A stretch of 64,000 nucleotides of DNA from Micromonospora trifolii (GTDB lineage Bacteria; Actinomycetota; Actinomycetes; Mycobacteriales; Micromonosporaceae). Shown piece after piece: positions 8,145 to 15,884 of the stretch. How positions within the stretch are numbered: position 1 is the stretch's first letter; every line of letters starts with the position of its first letter. Location of the stretch: positions 1 to 64,000 of the forward strand of contig NZ_JAKKFD010000021.1 of assembly GCF_022229005.1 (NCBI RefSeq). Direction: 5' to 3'. Both the position numbers and the translations under genes were made by a program. The notes below the pieces were generated by a model. It made no database searches. It saw only the letters and a list, made by a program, of their open reading frames with translations, and was not told the origin of the DNA.

Positions 8145-8620
8145 TGGCGCAGCGACACCGGGCCGCCGTCGGGTGCCGTCCAGGAAGCCGTGCTGGTGCC
8201 AACCAACCGCCATCCTGCGCGCTCGTACAGGGCAGCGGCCGCGGTGCCACCGCCGGCCAACTCCAGCACCAGATCCGTGGCGCGTTTGCCCGCCCACAGA
8301 CGGGCCCGGTCCAGCAGCGCGCTGCCCAGCGCCAACCCACGCGCTTTCGGCACCACGAAGAGGCGAGCCACCTCGGCCGTCGGTCGGCCGGGCGGCCCGT
8401 CCACCTGATCGGGGATCCGATGCACCGCGACGTGTCCGACAATGGCCGCCTCGGCGTCGACGGCGACCCAGGCTCGCGCCGGGTGCGGCTCGCGCAGCCA
8501 GCGGTGCGGATCCGCGGGCCAGTTCAGCGGGTACCCGTCGACCTGGTGAACCTCGGCGAGCGCCGCGACGCAGCCGTCCAGGTCGGTGGCGCGCCGCCGA
8601 CGGAGAGCGGGTCGGTTCAC
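8024..8620 (-). CDS. GNAT-family N-acetyltransferase
   Basis: A 198-aa GNAT protein. The acetyl-CoA site is seen in VARLFVVPKARGLALGSALLDRA (motif A, with R/Q-x-x-G-x-A variant) and the C-terminal strand region in GTAAAALYERAGWRLVGTS. The GTG start at 8620 overlaps the stop of the upstream acetyltransferase (GTGA). The frame continues about 40 residues past the domain end (HYALRHRAP) as a Ser/Arg/Ala-rich tail that is antisense to the WYL regulator's 3' end; this tail is unlikely to be a conserved domain. The acyl acceptor is unknown. Confidence 0.82.
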   Translation of the reverse strand: MNRPALRRRRATDLDGCVAALAEVHQVDGYPLNWPADPHRWLREPHPARAWVAVDAEAAIVGHVAVHRIPDQVDGPPGRPTAEVARLFVVPKARGLALGSALLDRARLWAGKRATDLVLELAGGGTAAAALYERAGWRLVGTSTASWTAPDGGPVSLRHYALRHRAPGSDVVPASTARRRASRPAASRSSGGSSTSIS

Positions 8621-9141
8621 AGGTCGTCGAACGGGCCGGCGTAGCGGAACTCGCCCCGGATCGACTCGCGCCACGCGTGCGACGGCCTCGCCATGAAGTA
8701 CTGCGGCCCCCACGCCTGCGGCGGGGTGACGCCCAGCTCGACGGCCGGCCGGAAACCGAAGCGCGGGTAGTAGTCGGGGTGCCCGAGCAGCACCACCAGC
8801 GGTTCGTCCCGCGCGTCGGTGGCGCCGAGCACCGCGTGCATCAACGCGCTGCCGACACCGCGCCGCTGCCAGGTGGGCAACACGCCCAGCGGCCCCAGGC
8901 CCAACGCCACCGGCGCACCGCCCACCCGGCCGCGGGTGGCCACCACGTGACCGACCACCTGGCCGTCCGAGTCGGCCGCCACCAGGGAGTACGCGGGCAG
9001 CCAGCCCTCGTCGGCGCGCAGCGCGTCGACGAGGGTCGCCTCGACCGGTACGCCGTCACCGCCGTCGGCCTTCGCGAAGGCTGCGGAGTGCACCGCCCGA
9101 ATGGCGTCGACGTCGGCCGGTGTCTCGCGTCTGATCAGCAC
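8617..9141 (-). CDS. GNAT-family N-acetyltransferase
   Basis: A 174-aa GNAT protein beginning VLIRRETPADVDAIRAVHSA. Motif A is LGPLGVLPTWQRRGVGSALM with the canonical Q-R-R-G-V-G pyrophosphate loop; LVVLLGHPDYYPRFGFRPA follows. That combination is the YhbS-type subgroup of GNAT enzymes, whose substrates are mostly unknown. I chose the GTG at 9141: a TATGGT -10 box ends 6 nt upstream, as expected for a leaderless mRNA, and the frame further upstream to 9204 is basic low-complexity sequence. The stop overlaps the start of the next acetyltransferase, making a two-gene operon. Confidence 0.87.
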   Translation of the reverse strand: MLIRRETPADVDAIRAVHSAAFAKADGGDGVPVEATLVDALRADEGWLPAYSLVAADSDGQVVGHVVATRGRVGGAPVALGLGPLGVLPTWQRRGVGSALMHAVLGATDARDEPLVVLLGHPDYYPRFGFRPAVELGVTPPQAWGPQYFMARPSHAWRESIRGEFRYAGPFDDL

Positions 9142-9367
9142 CGCGCCACCATAGACGCGGCGTGTCGCCAGCTCCACGCGTTTATCGCGGCGCTTCGCGG
9201 ACATGGCGGGAAAACGCTTGATGTCTGTGAGTCATCAACATGCCGCACAGTCATCAAGTCGGTCCGCGATCGGGGCTTTGCGACCCGAGCGACAGTGGTC
9301 CAGCAGCGGGAGGCAGGCTGCCCCCCGGGCCTGGGACCCCTGTCCGGGCTGCTGGGCGGGCGCGATC

Positions 9368-10942
9368 TCAGCCGACGGCGGTGGCGGAGGGTGGGGCGCT
9401 GCCGCCCCGGGGTGCCTCCGGGATCATCAGCCGGATGATCTCCGCCTGGTCGGCGGGCGAGGGCAGTCCCCATTCCGGCCGGTAGTCGTACACCTGGTGC
9501 AGTGGGGTGGAGCCGGTGCGGCCGTCCAGGATCTCCACGGCGTCGGTGCCGATCAGGCCGGGGTGTTCGACGCCGCAGGCCTCGGCGACCTTGGTCAGGT
9601 CCCGGCGCAGGGTCCGCAGGTAGTTGGCCGCCCGGACCGACTTCAACGTCGGGTCCAGGCCCCGGGCGAGCCACGCGTTCTGGGTGGCGACGCCGGTGGG
9701 GCAGGTGTCGGTGTGGCACTTCTGCGCCTGAATGCAGCCGATCGCCAGCATCGCCTCCCGACCGACGTTGACCAGGTCGCAGCCGAGCGCGAACGCCACG
9801 ATGGCGTTGTCCGGCAGGCCGAGCTTGCCGCCGCCGACGAAGACCACCTGCTCGTGCAGGTCGTGCTCGGCGAAGATCTTGTACACCCGGGAGAAGCCCT
9901 GCTGGAACGGGAGCGACACGGAGTCGGTGAAGATCAGCGGCGCGGCGCCGGTGCCGCCCTCGCCGCCGTCGATCGTCACGAAGTCCACACCCCGGCCGGT
10001 GTCCCGCATCAGGGTGGCCAGCTCCTGCCAGAAGCCCAGGTCACCGACTGCCGATTTGATGCCGACCGGCAGACCCGTCTCGGCGGCCAGCAACTCCACC
10101 CAGTCGAGCAGGCTGTCGCAGTCGGAGAACTCGGCGTGCCGCGACGGGCTGACGCAGTCCTGACCGGCCGGGATGCCCCGGGTAGCGGCGATCTCGGCGG
10201 ACACCTTCGCCCCGGGCAGCAGCCCACCGAGGCTCGGCTTGGCGCCCTGGCTCAGCTTGATCTCCAGCGCGCGCACCGGTGCGCCGGCGACCAGGTCCTT
10301 CAGCCGGTCGAGGCTGAACCGACCGTGCTCGTCGCGGCAGCCGAAGTACGCGGTGCCGAGCTGGAAGACCAGCTCACCGCCGTTGCGGTGGTACGGCGAC
10401 AAGCCACCCTCACCGGTGTTCTGCAGGCAGCCGGCGAGCGCCGCCCCCTTGTTGAGCGCGGTGATGGCGTTGCCGGAGAGCGAGCCGAAGCTCATCCCGG
10501 AGATGTTGACGACCGACTCCGGTCGGAACGCCCGGGCGCGTCCCCGTGCCGCGCCGAGCACCTTCGCGCAGGGCAACCGCACGTCGTGCCCGGCGGTCGG
10601 TGACGATGGCGGCACGGCACGGCCGAACGTGCGGTGTTTGATGATCGGGTACCCGGGGGTGTACTCGATGTCGTTGTCAGTGCCGAAACCGAAGTAGTTG
10701 TTCTCCTGCTTGGCCGACGCGTACACCCAGCGGCGCTGGTCGCGGGTGAACGGTCGCTCCTCGTTGTTGCCGGCCACGATGTACTGCCGAAGCTCCGGCC
10801 CGATCGTCTCCAACAGGTAGCGGGCGCGGCCGAGGACCGGGAAGTTGCGCAGCAGCGCGTGGTCGCGCTGGATCAGGTCCCGCGCGGCGAGGGCCGCGAC
10901 GGCGGCGGCGACAGCGGGTACGGCTCGACGGGCCCAGGTCAT
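9368..10942 (-). CDS. FMN-binding glutamate synthase-family protein
   Basis: This 524-aa protein is the synthase (GltB domain 2-like) type without the glutaminase domain. Diagnostic blocks are VVNISGMSFGSLSGNAITALNK-like (seen as NISGMSFGSLSGNAI), NTGEGGLSPYH, ELVFQLGTAYFGCRD, ALEIKLSQGAKPSLGG, VDFVTIDGGEGGTGAAP, and a Cys-rich segment IGCIQAQKCHTDTCPTGVA matching the 3Fe-4S-binding loop. A hydrophobic N-terminus (residues 1-22) precedes the domain. Members bind FMN and an iron-sulfur centre, but standalone versions have no proven reaction and are often annotated as putative glutamate synthase. The gene lies alone, upstream of the amidase terminator. Confidence 0.9.
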   Translation of the reverse strand: MTWARRAVPAVAAAVAALAARDLIQRDHALLRNFPVLGRARYLLETIGPELRQYIVAGNNEERPFTRDQRRWVYASAKQENNYFGFGTDNDIEYTPGYPIIKHRTFGRAVPPSSPTAGHDVRLPCAKVLGAARGRARAFRPESVVNISGMSFGSLSGNAITALNKGAALAGCLQNTGEGGLSPYHRNGGELVFQLGTAYFGCRDEHGRFSLDRLKDLVAGAPVRALEIKLSQGAKPSLGGLLPGAKVSAEIAATRGIPAGQDCVSPSRHAEFSDCDSLLDWVELLAAETGLPVGIKSAVGDLGFWQELATLMRDTGRGVDFVTIDGGEGGTGAAPLIFTDSVSLPFQQGFSRVYKIFAEHDLHEQVVFVGGGKLGLPDNAIVAFALGCDLVNVGREAMLAIGCIQAQKCHTDTCPTGVATQNAWLARGLDPTLKSVRAANYLRTLRRDLTKVAEACGVEHPGLIGTDAVEILDGRTGSTPLHQVYDYRPEWGLPSPADQAEIIRLMIPEAPRGGSAPPSATAVG

Positions 10943-10991
10943 GCCCGGGGTTCTTTCCGCCGGGGCGGCGGATCAAACCGGTGAGCCGGCT

Positions 10992-11024
10992 GGTGGCGGT
11001 GCGGGTGCGCCCCGCACCGCCACC
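10992..11024 (-). terminator. terminator downstream of the amidase gene
   Basis: Perfect 14-bp arms (GGTGGCGGTGCGGG / CCCGCACCGCCACC) enclose a 5-nt loop, 7 nt beyond the amidase stop. No U-tract follows. Confidence 0.7.
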
Positions 11025-11030
11025 ACGGGC

Positions 11031-12161
11031 TCAGCGGTGCCGGAACGACTCGCGGACCGATCCGCCGACGACAGTGCACCAGGTGCTCGTGCTGAGCTTG
11101 CCGTTGCGAGGCAGCCCGTGCAGCGCCTGAAGGTCCTGCACCGCCTTCCGGGTGGCGTGGTCGTACGCCCCGGTGACGGTGACCGCGTACCCCTTGGTGG
11201 CGAGGATTTCCTGCACGGCCGTGACCGGCGCTCCGGCGGCGTGCTGGTCCAGCTCCGGCGCGAGGGTCTCCCAGGTCGGCGTGGTGAGTGTGGCGTCCAC
11301 GTCCACAGCGATGCCGTTGCGGGCCTGCCAGTCCTGCACCGCCGCGACGGTCGCGGCATCGAACGTGCCGCTGACGGTCACCGGGTAGCCGCGGTAGGCG
11401 AGCAGGTGCTGCACCACCCGGACCGAGGGAGAGTTGACGAAACGCCACAGGTCCGGCCAGCGGCGTGCCGGCACGTCACCGAGCTTGGTGCCCAGGGCGG
11501 CGTGCACCCGCCGCCGCAGCTCGGGGAACTGCCGGTAGAAGGCCGCGCCCGGGCACTCGGTGGTGCGGAAGTCCCAGTGGCCGAAGATGTCGTGCGCGTG
11601 CAGCCCGTACTGGCGGCAGATCGCCACGCAGAGCTTGACCAGCGAGTCGGTCAGCGCCTCGGGGGGCGTCTCGGTGACGTAGGTGCCCTCGTTCTCGATG
11701 CCGATGGCTCGGCCGTTCTCGCCCGGGCAGTGCGCCGAGATCATCTGCCGGTCTCCGGCTTCGAGGCGCTCCAGGCTGCCCCGGCGGCCCTCCAGCACGT
11801 ACCCGCCCCGGCTCACCGTGAAGTGCTGGCCGGTGTCCGACCAGCCGTTGCCGTCCATGTGCAGGTCCTGGCAGTCGTGGGCCAGCTTGACCGCCTGCTC
11901 GCGGGAGTAGTCGGTGACGTTCGGGAACGCCATGTGGTGCACGATGATCTTGTTGGTGGCGATGGCGCTCACCGACAGCGGGTCCTTCGGCGGGCGGGCG
12001 GCCCACTCGTCACAGCTGATGATCCAGTCCAGGTCGGTGCCCGGCGCGGCCTGCGCCGCGTTCGGGAAGGCGAGTTCGCTCCCGACGACGGCGACCGTGG
12101 CGGCGCCGAGACCGGCCCGCAGCAGCGTCCGGCGATCCACTTCGGAATGGTCGACGTGCAT
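11031..12161 (-). CDS. Tat-exported N-acetylmuramoyl-L-alanine amidase with peptidoglycan-binding repeats
   Basis: The 376-aa protein cleaves the amide between MurNAc and L-Ala in peptidoglycan. It starts with a Tat signal (DRRTLLRAGLGAATVAVV, ending AQAAPG). The amidase_2/PGRP domain shows IIVHHMAFPN (first zinc His), GIENEGTY, and HWDFRTTECPG (second His and Cys ligands). The C-terminus has two PG_binding_1 repeats, starting VRVVQHLLAYRGYPVTVSG and VTAVQEILATKGYAVTVTG. The ATG at 12161 is preceded by AGGAGG at good spacing; the frame extends upstream to 12218 without support. The second repeat is followed by a short tail (WCTVVGGS). Likely role: cell-wall turnover outside the membrane. Confidence 0.92.
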   Translation of the reverse strand: MHVDHSEVDRRTLLRAGLGAATVAVVGSELAFPNAAQAAPGTDLDWIISCDEWAARPPKDPLSVSAIATNKIIVHHMAFPNVTDYSREQAVKLAHDCQDLHMDGNGWSDTGQHFTVSRGGYVLEGRRGSLERLEAGDRQMISAHCPGENGRAIGIENEGTYVTETPPEALTDSLVKLCVAICRQYGLHAHDIFGHWDFRTTECPGAAFYRQFPELRRRVHAALGTKLGDVPARRWPDLWRFVNSPSVRVVQHLLAYRGYPVTVSGTFDAATVAAVQDWQARNGIAVDVDATLTTPTWETLAPELDQHAAGAPVTAVQEILATKGYAVTVTGAYDHATRKAVQDLQALHGLPRNGKLSTSTWCTVVGGSVRESFRHR

Positions 12162-12347
12162 TGCATCTCCTCCTGCGGCCGACGGCGGGGGGATGAAAAG
12201 TAGCTCCAGTGGCCGCACGTACTCCGGAGAATATTGCCAAGACTCGCCCGCGCGCTAGAGGGCGCCCAACCCCAACAGGCAGCCGGAAAACCGGTCGGCC
12301 ATGAGATCAACCTTCGGCTAACCTGGCCGCTGACTCGGGGGTGGAAG

Positions 12348-12818
12348 ATGAAACTTGGTGAGGCGCTGACCGAACGCGCCGAGGCGGCACGACGGGTCGA
12401 GCAGCTGCGGACCCGGATCAACGGCAGCGCCCGGTACCAGGAGGGCGAGCTGCCTCCGGAGGACGCCACTGTGCTCATGGCCGAGCTGGACCAGGTCCTC
12501 GACAACCTGGAGACGCTGATCCGGCGCATCAACCGGACCAACGCCACGGTGCCGGTCGACGACCTCGGCACGCTCACCGACGCGTTGGCCCGGCGGGACG
12601 TCCTGCGACTGCGGCACGCGGCCATCACGGCAGCCGCCGACGCCGCCGCCGGTAGCGGCCGTGGTCACCTGGCCCGGCAGCTCCGCTCCGAGCTGAAGAT
12701 GCTCGCGGCGTTGCCGGTCGCCGAGCTCAGGGAACGCGCCGACGGGCTCGCCGGGCAGCTCCGCGAGCTCGAGGTGCGGATTCAGCGCACCAACTGGGAG
12801 GCTGACCTGCTGGACTGA
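12348..12818 (+). CDS. DIP1984 family (septicolysin-like) protein
   Basis: A 156-aa, almost all-helical protein: MKLGEALTERAEAARRVEQL at the start, DQVLDNLETLIRRINRTNAT in the middle, LRHAAITAAADAA, and ELEVRIQRTNWEADLLD at the end. These blocks match the DIP1984/septicolysin family, whose biochemical role is not settled. I place the start at the ATG at 12348, because the family always begins MKLGEAL and GGGGTGG precedes it; a TAACCT -10 box is at 12319-12324. Twelve bases after the stop begins a tRNA-like RNA. From memory, some literature links DIP1984 proteins to RNA-repair loci and Y-RNA/tRNA-like RNAs; I could not check this. Confidence 0.88.
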   Translation: MKLGEALTERAEAARRVEQLRTRINGSARYQEGELPPEDATVLMAELDQVLDNLETLIRRINRTNATVPVDDLGTLTDALARRDVLRLRHAAITAAADAAAGSGRGHLARQLRSELKMLAALPVAELRERADGLAGQLRELEVRIQRTNWEADLLD

Positions 12819-12830
12819 CCTATGCCAGTA

Positions 12831-12950
12831 GCGATGTGGAGCAGGTAGCCGTCGTGGAGGCGTGTACACACAGGTCCGGGCTGCAACCCCGGCACCTTTC
12901 TTGGCGCGCGGTGGGCAGCGCGGGGTTCGATTCCCCAAGCACAATGCAGC
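12831..12950 (+). ncRNA. tRNA-like (possible Y-RNA/YrlA-type) RNA next to DIP1984
   Basis: A canonical T-arm, GGGGTTCGATTCCCC (12922-12936), ends the structure. An acceptor-like helix pairs GCGATGTG (12831-12838) with CACAATGC (12940-12947): seven of eight positions pair, counting one G-U. Inside are a D-arm-like GCC/GGC hairpin and a 9-bp hairpin (12872-12897, AGGTCCGGG with CCCGG-C-ACCT) in place of an anticodon arm, and a GCGC/GCGC hairpin (904-921 of the 12 kb block). About 120 nt is too long and wrongly partitioned for a decoding tRNA. I infer a tRNA mimic transcribed with the preceding DIP1984 gene. The remaining 227 nt up to the next gene (12951-13177) show no feature I can support. 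Confidence 0.55.
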
Positions 12951-13177
12951 CCAGCACCGAGGACAGGTAACACCGCAACACGCACACCTCATCACCACGT
13001 ACAGATCCTCGACGGCGAGGGCGGGTTCGGGGCACTCCACATCCGCGCGGCCGCGTGCTGTTCGCTCACCAGCACTCGGTCGTGAGGGCGACCCCGCCTG
13101 GTCGGCGTTTCCGCGCGTCGGGTCGGGGGTAGGTCCGGGGCTGACCGTTCCGGCTGCCCCACTTAAGGAATGACCAG

Positions 13178-14287
13178 ATGAGTGACAACGTCAGCGACGC
13201 GGTGGGCGACGCTCTCCGCTCGGTGATGCTCTTCCTGCCCAAGGCCGTCGCCTTCCTGGCGATCCTGGTGGCCGGATGGCTGATCGCCAAGGCCGTACTG
13301 AAGATCGTGGAGAAGGTCCTCGAACGGGTGGGCTTCGACCGCGCCGTCGAGCGCGGCGGCATCCGCCGCGCGTTGAGCCGCTCCCGGTACGACGCCAGCG
13401 ACATCGTCGCGAAACTCGTCTACTACGCGGTGCTGCTGTTCACCCTTCAGCTCGCCTTCGGCATCTGGGGGCCGAACCCGATCTCCGACCTGCTCGGCGC
13501 GGTGATCGCGTGGCTGCCCCGCGCCTTCGTCGCGATCGTCATCGTCGTGGTCGCCGCAGCCATCGCCAACGCGGTCAAGGACATCATCAGCGGCGCGCTC
13601 GGTGGCCTGTCGTACGGCCGGGTGCTGGCCACCATCGCCTCGGTGTTCATCCTCGGTCTCGGTGTCATCGCGGCCCTGAACCAGATCGGCGTTGCCACAG
13701 CGGTCACCACTCCGGTGCTGATCGCCGTGCTGGCCACCATCGGTGGCATCCTCGTCGTCGGTGTCGGCGGTGGCCTGATCCGTCCGATGCAGAGCCGTTG
13801 GGAGTCGTGGCTGACCCGCGCCGAGCGGGAGTCGCAGCTGATCGCCGAGCACGCCCAGGCGTACCGGGCCGGCCGCCGCGACGCCGAGGCGGAGCTGGCG
13901 CGCGCGTCGACCACCACCAGCGACCCGGAGGCCACCCAGGTGGTGACCCGACCGGCCGACGCCGACGCCACCCAGGTGGTGACCCGACCGGCCGACGCCG
14001 ACGCCACCCAGGTGGTGACCCGACCGGCCGACGCCGACGCCACCCAGGTGGTGACCCGACCGGCCGACACGGACGCCACCCAGGTCGTTCGCTTCCCGGT
14101 CAGCTCCGACCCCACCCAGGTGGTCGGCGGCTCGGCCGGTTCGGATGTCACGCAGGCGGTGGGCACCGGTGTCGACCCCGACACGACCCAGGTGGTCACG
14201 GGCGGCGCCGACCGCGCGGTGCCCGGGCAGCGCACCAGCGACGACAGCGAGACCACCACTGTCATCCCGCCGGTCGACCGGCGCTGA
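13178..14287 (+). CDS. MscS-like small-conductance mechanosensitive channel with TQVV-repeat tail
   Basis: A 369-aa membrane protein. Five hydrophobic segments fill residues 10-210 (for example LPKAVAFLAILVAGWLIAKA and AFVAIVIVVVAAAIANAVKD), with the conserved-TM-helix pattern of small MscS-related channels; the usual large cytoplasmic MscS beta domain is absent. The soluble C-terminus (about residues 245-369) is intrinsically disordered and carries at least eight T-Q-V/A-V motifs, four of them in exact 12-residue repeats of ATQVVTRPADAD. T-x-x-V is the core that FHA domains bind once the threonine is phosphorylated, so regulation by Ser/Thr kinases is plausible. AAGGA precedes the ATG. Confidence 0.82.
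   Translation: MSDNVSDAVGDALRSVMLFLPKAVAFLAILVAGWLIAKAVLKIVEKVLERVGFDRAVERGGIRRALSRSRYDASDIVAKLVYYAVLLFTLQLAFGIWGPNPISDLLGAVIAWLPRAFVAIVIVVVAAAIANAVKDIISGALGGLSYGRVLATIASVFILGLGVIAALNQIGVATAVTTPVLIAVLATIGGILVVGVGGGLIRPMQSRWESWLTRAERESQLIAEHAQAYRAGRRDAEAELARASTTTSDPEATQVVTRPADADATQVVTRPADADATQVVTRPADADATQVVTRPADTDATQVVRFPVSSDPTQVVGGSAGSDVTQAVGTGVDPDTTQVVTGGADRAVPGQRTSDDSETTTVIPPVDRR
13931..14089 (+). repeat. 36-bp in-frame tandem repeat (ATQVVTRPADAD units)
   Basis: Four consecutive 36-bp units start at 13931, 13967, 14003 and 14039, followed by a partial fifth at 14075. Units 1-3 are essentially identical; unit 4 differs at GAC ACG GAC. Near-perfect DNA identity indicates recent expansion by slippage or recombination. 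Confidence 0.95.
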
Positions 14288-14306
14288 CACCAGCGGTACG
14301 GCGGCG

Positions 14307-14331
14307 GGGCGGGATCGCGCTGATCCCGCCC
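14307..14331 (+). terminator. terminator after the MscS-like gene
   Basis: GGGCGGGATC and GATCCCGCCC pair perfectly over 10 bp around a 5-nt loop, about 20 nt beyond the stop codon. Confidence 0.6.
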
Positions 14332-14385
14332 TGCCTCGCGCTGTCCGCCCCGCCGAAAGCGCTGGCCGCGGCCGCGCCGGTTGTC

Positions 14386-14497
14386 TAGCATCGCGGGCAT
14401 GACCTGGCGACATTGATCCAGCAGCGTTGGCCGATCCCGTGGGCCACCACGGGCACCGCACGTCCGGTGTCCGTCTCCACTCCCACGGGAAGGCCCC
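14386..14497 (+). promoter_or_regulatory. leader of the MFS gene: -10 box, 5-codon leaderless ORF and alternative hairpins
   Basis: TAGCAT (14386-14391) lies 7 nt before an ATG at 14399 that opens a five-codon frame (Met-Thr-Trp-Arg-His, stop 14414-14416). Downstream, segment A (14435-14443, TCCCGTGGG) can pair with B (14447-14453, CCACGGG) or with C (14482-14490, CCCACGGGA). C overlaps the GGGAAGG ribosome binding site of the MFS gene at 14498, so A:B frees it and A:C hides it. This resembles ribosome-controlled translational attenuation of drug exporters; function is inference. Confidence 0.4.
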
Positions 14498-15838
14498 ATG
14501 ATCCCCATCGCTTCGCGCGTGCCCGAGCCGGCGGTCCGTCGGCTGACGGCGACCCTCTACGGGTACGCGTTCCTCAGTGACCTCGTCCTGCTCTACCCGC
14601 TGTACGTGGTGTTCTTCGCCGACACCGGGTTGTCGGTGGGGCAGATCGCGTCGCTCTTCGTCATCTGGTCCGCCGCCGGCATCCTGTTCGAGGTGCCCTC
14701 CGGCGCCTGGGCGGATGTGCTGTCCCGCCGGCTGCTGCTGTGCCTGGCCCCGCTGGTGGCCGCCGCCGGTTTCGCGCTCTGGGTGCTGCTGCCGTCCTAC
14801 CCGGCGTTCGCCGTCGGTTTCCTGCTCTGGGGCGCCGGTGGAGCACTGGTCTCCGGCGCGCTGGAGGCGTTGGTCTGGACCGAGCTGGACCGGCTCGGCG
14901 CTGTCGACAGGTACGCCAGGGTGCTCGGGAGGGCGCGGACGGCGGGTGTGCTGGGTGTGGTGGTCTCCGGAGTGCTCGCCGGCCCGGTGCTCGCCGTCGG
15001 CGGCTACCCGGCGGTCGGCGCGGCCAGCGTGCTCGCCTGCCTGCTCGCCACGATCGTCGCCACCCGCTTGCCGGAACACCGCGCGTCGAGGGTCGTACGC
15101 GTTCCGGTCGCCGAGCCGGCGATGACCGCTGGGCCGGTGGGCGCGGCGCCACCCCGGCAGGACGAGCCGGACACCGTCGCGCCCGCGAGCCCGGACGACG
15201 ATGGTGACCTGGGGTGGTGGGACACGCTGCGGGCCGGCGTGTCGCAGGTCCGCACCCGTCCGCCGGTACGCGCCGCCGTGCTGCTGGTGGCAGTGGTCGC
15301 CGCCGACTGGGGTGCCCTGGACGAGTACACCCCGCTGCTCGCCCTGGACACCGGCGTCGGTGCGCAGGCAGTACCCCTGCTGCTCCTGCTGCTCTGGGCC
15401 GGAGTGACGGTCGGTGGGCTGCTCGCCCCGGCGGGGGAGCGGCTGGGCAGCCGAGGCTACGCCGCGCTGCTGGGGCTGGTCGGTGTCGCGCTTGCCGGCG
15501 GCGCCCTGCTGCGGCACCCGGCGGGGTTCGTGCTGCTCGCGGTGGCGTTCGGCGCCGCGCAGTTGGCCACCGTGCTGGCCGACGCGCGGCTCCAGGCCCG
15601 GATCACCGGCTCCAGCCGTGCCACAGTCACGTCCCTGGCCGGGATGGCCACCGACGTGCTGATCATCGTGACGTACGGCGGCTACGGTCTGCTCGCCACG
15701 GCGGCCGGCAACGCGGTGGCCTTCGCGCTGACCGCCGGGGCGTACCTCGTGGTGGCGCTGGTGCTGCTGACCCGCCGCCGGCGCCGGACGGCAGTGCCCG
15801 TCGGTGTGGCAGTGGCTGCGCCGGGTGGCCCGGACTGA
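14498..15838 (+). CDS. MFS transporter
   Basis: The 446-aa protein has about 12 membrane helices. A motif-A-like loop GILFEVPSGAWADVLSRRLL follows helix 2, characteristic of major-facilitator proteins. A longer polar loop at residues 200-245 (DEPDTVAPASPDDDGD) separates the two six-helix bundles, and the C-terminus is Arg-rich. The substrate cannot be assigned; efflux is the commonest role in this subgroup. GGGAAGG precedes the ATG. The upstream leader may control its translation. It ends in a bidirectional hairpin shared with the convergent VOC gene. Confidence 0.85.
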   Translation: MIPIASRVPEPAVRRLTATLYGYAFLSDLVLLYPLYVVFFADTGLSVGQIASLFVIWSAAGILFEVPSGAWADVLSRRLLLCLAPLVAAAGFALWVLLPSYPAFAVGFLLWGAGGALVSGALEALVWTELDRLGAVDRYARVLGRARTAGVLGVVVSGVLAGPVLAVGGYPAVGAASVLACLLATIVATRLPEHRASRVVRVPVAEPAMTAGPVGAAPPRQDEPDTVAPASPDDDGDLGWWDTLRAGVSQVRTRPPVRAAVLLVAVVAADWGALDEYTPLLALDTGVGAQAVPLLLLLLWAGVTVGGLLAPAGERLGSRGYAALLGLVGVALAGGALLRHPAGFVLLAVAFGAAQLATVLADARLQARITGSSRATVTSLAGMATDVLIIVTYGGYGLLATAAGNAVAFALTAGAYLVVALVLLTRRRRRTAVPVGVAVAAPGGPD

Positions 15839-15842
15839 CCGG

Positions 15843-15878
15843 GGCCCGGCGGCGGCCTGCTCGGGCCGCCGCCGGGCC
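15843..15878. terminator. bidirectional terminator between convergent MFS and VOC genes
   Basis: Perfect 15-bp arms (GGCCCGGCGGCGGCC / GGCCGCCGCCGGGCC) with a 6-nt loop occupy nearly the whole 46-bp convergent gap. Confidence 0.75.
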
Positions 15879-15884
15879 GCCCGG

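Noticed and set aside
9205..9367. Gene or RNA between the acetyltransferase and the glutamate-synthase-like gene
   Set aside because: Only short shadow frames and no stable conserved structure are visible in this gap.
12831..12950. A decoding tRNA
   Set aside because: The T-arm is canonical, but the length, the missing anticodon arm and the extra 9-bp hairpin do not fit; kept as a tRNA-like RNA.
13931..14089. CRISPR array
   Set aside because: The 36-bp units are contiguous, without spacers, and encode in-frame protein repeats.
13163..15517. A 784-codon open frame on the minus strand
   Set aside because: It is antisense to the MscS-like and MFS genes, is rich in Gln, Arg, Gly and His as expected for shadow frames at this G+C, and has no recognisable domain.
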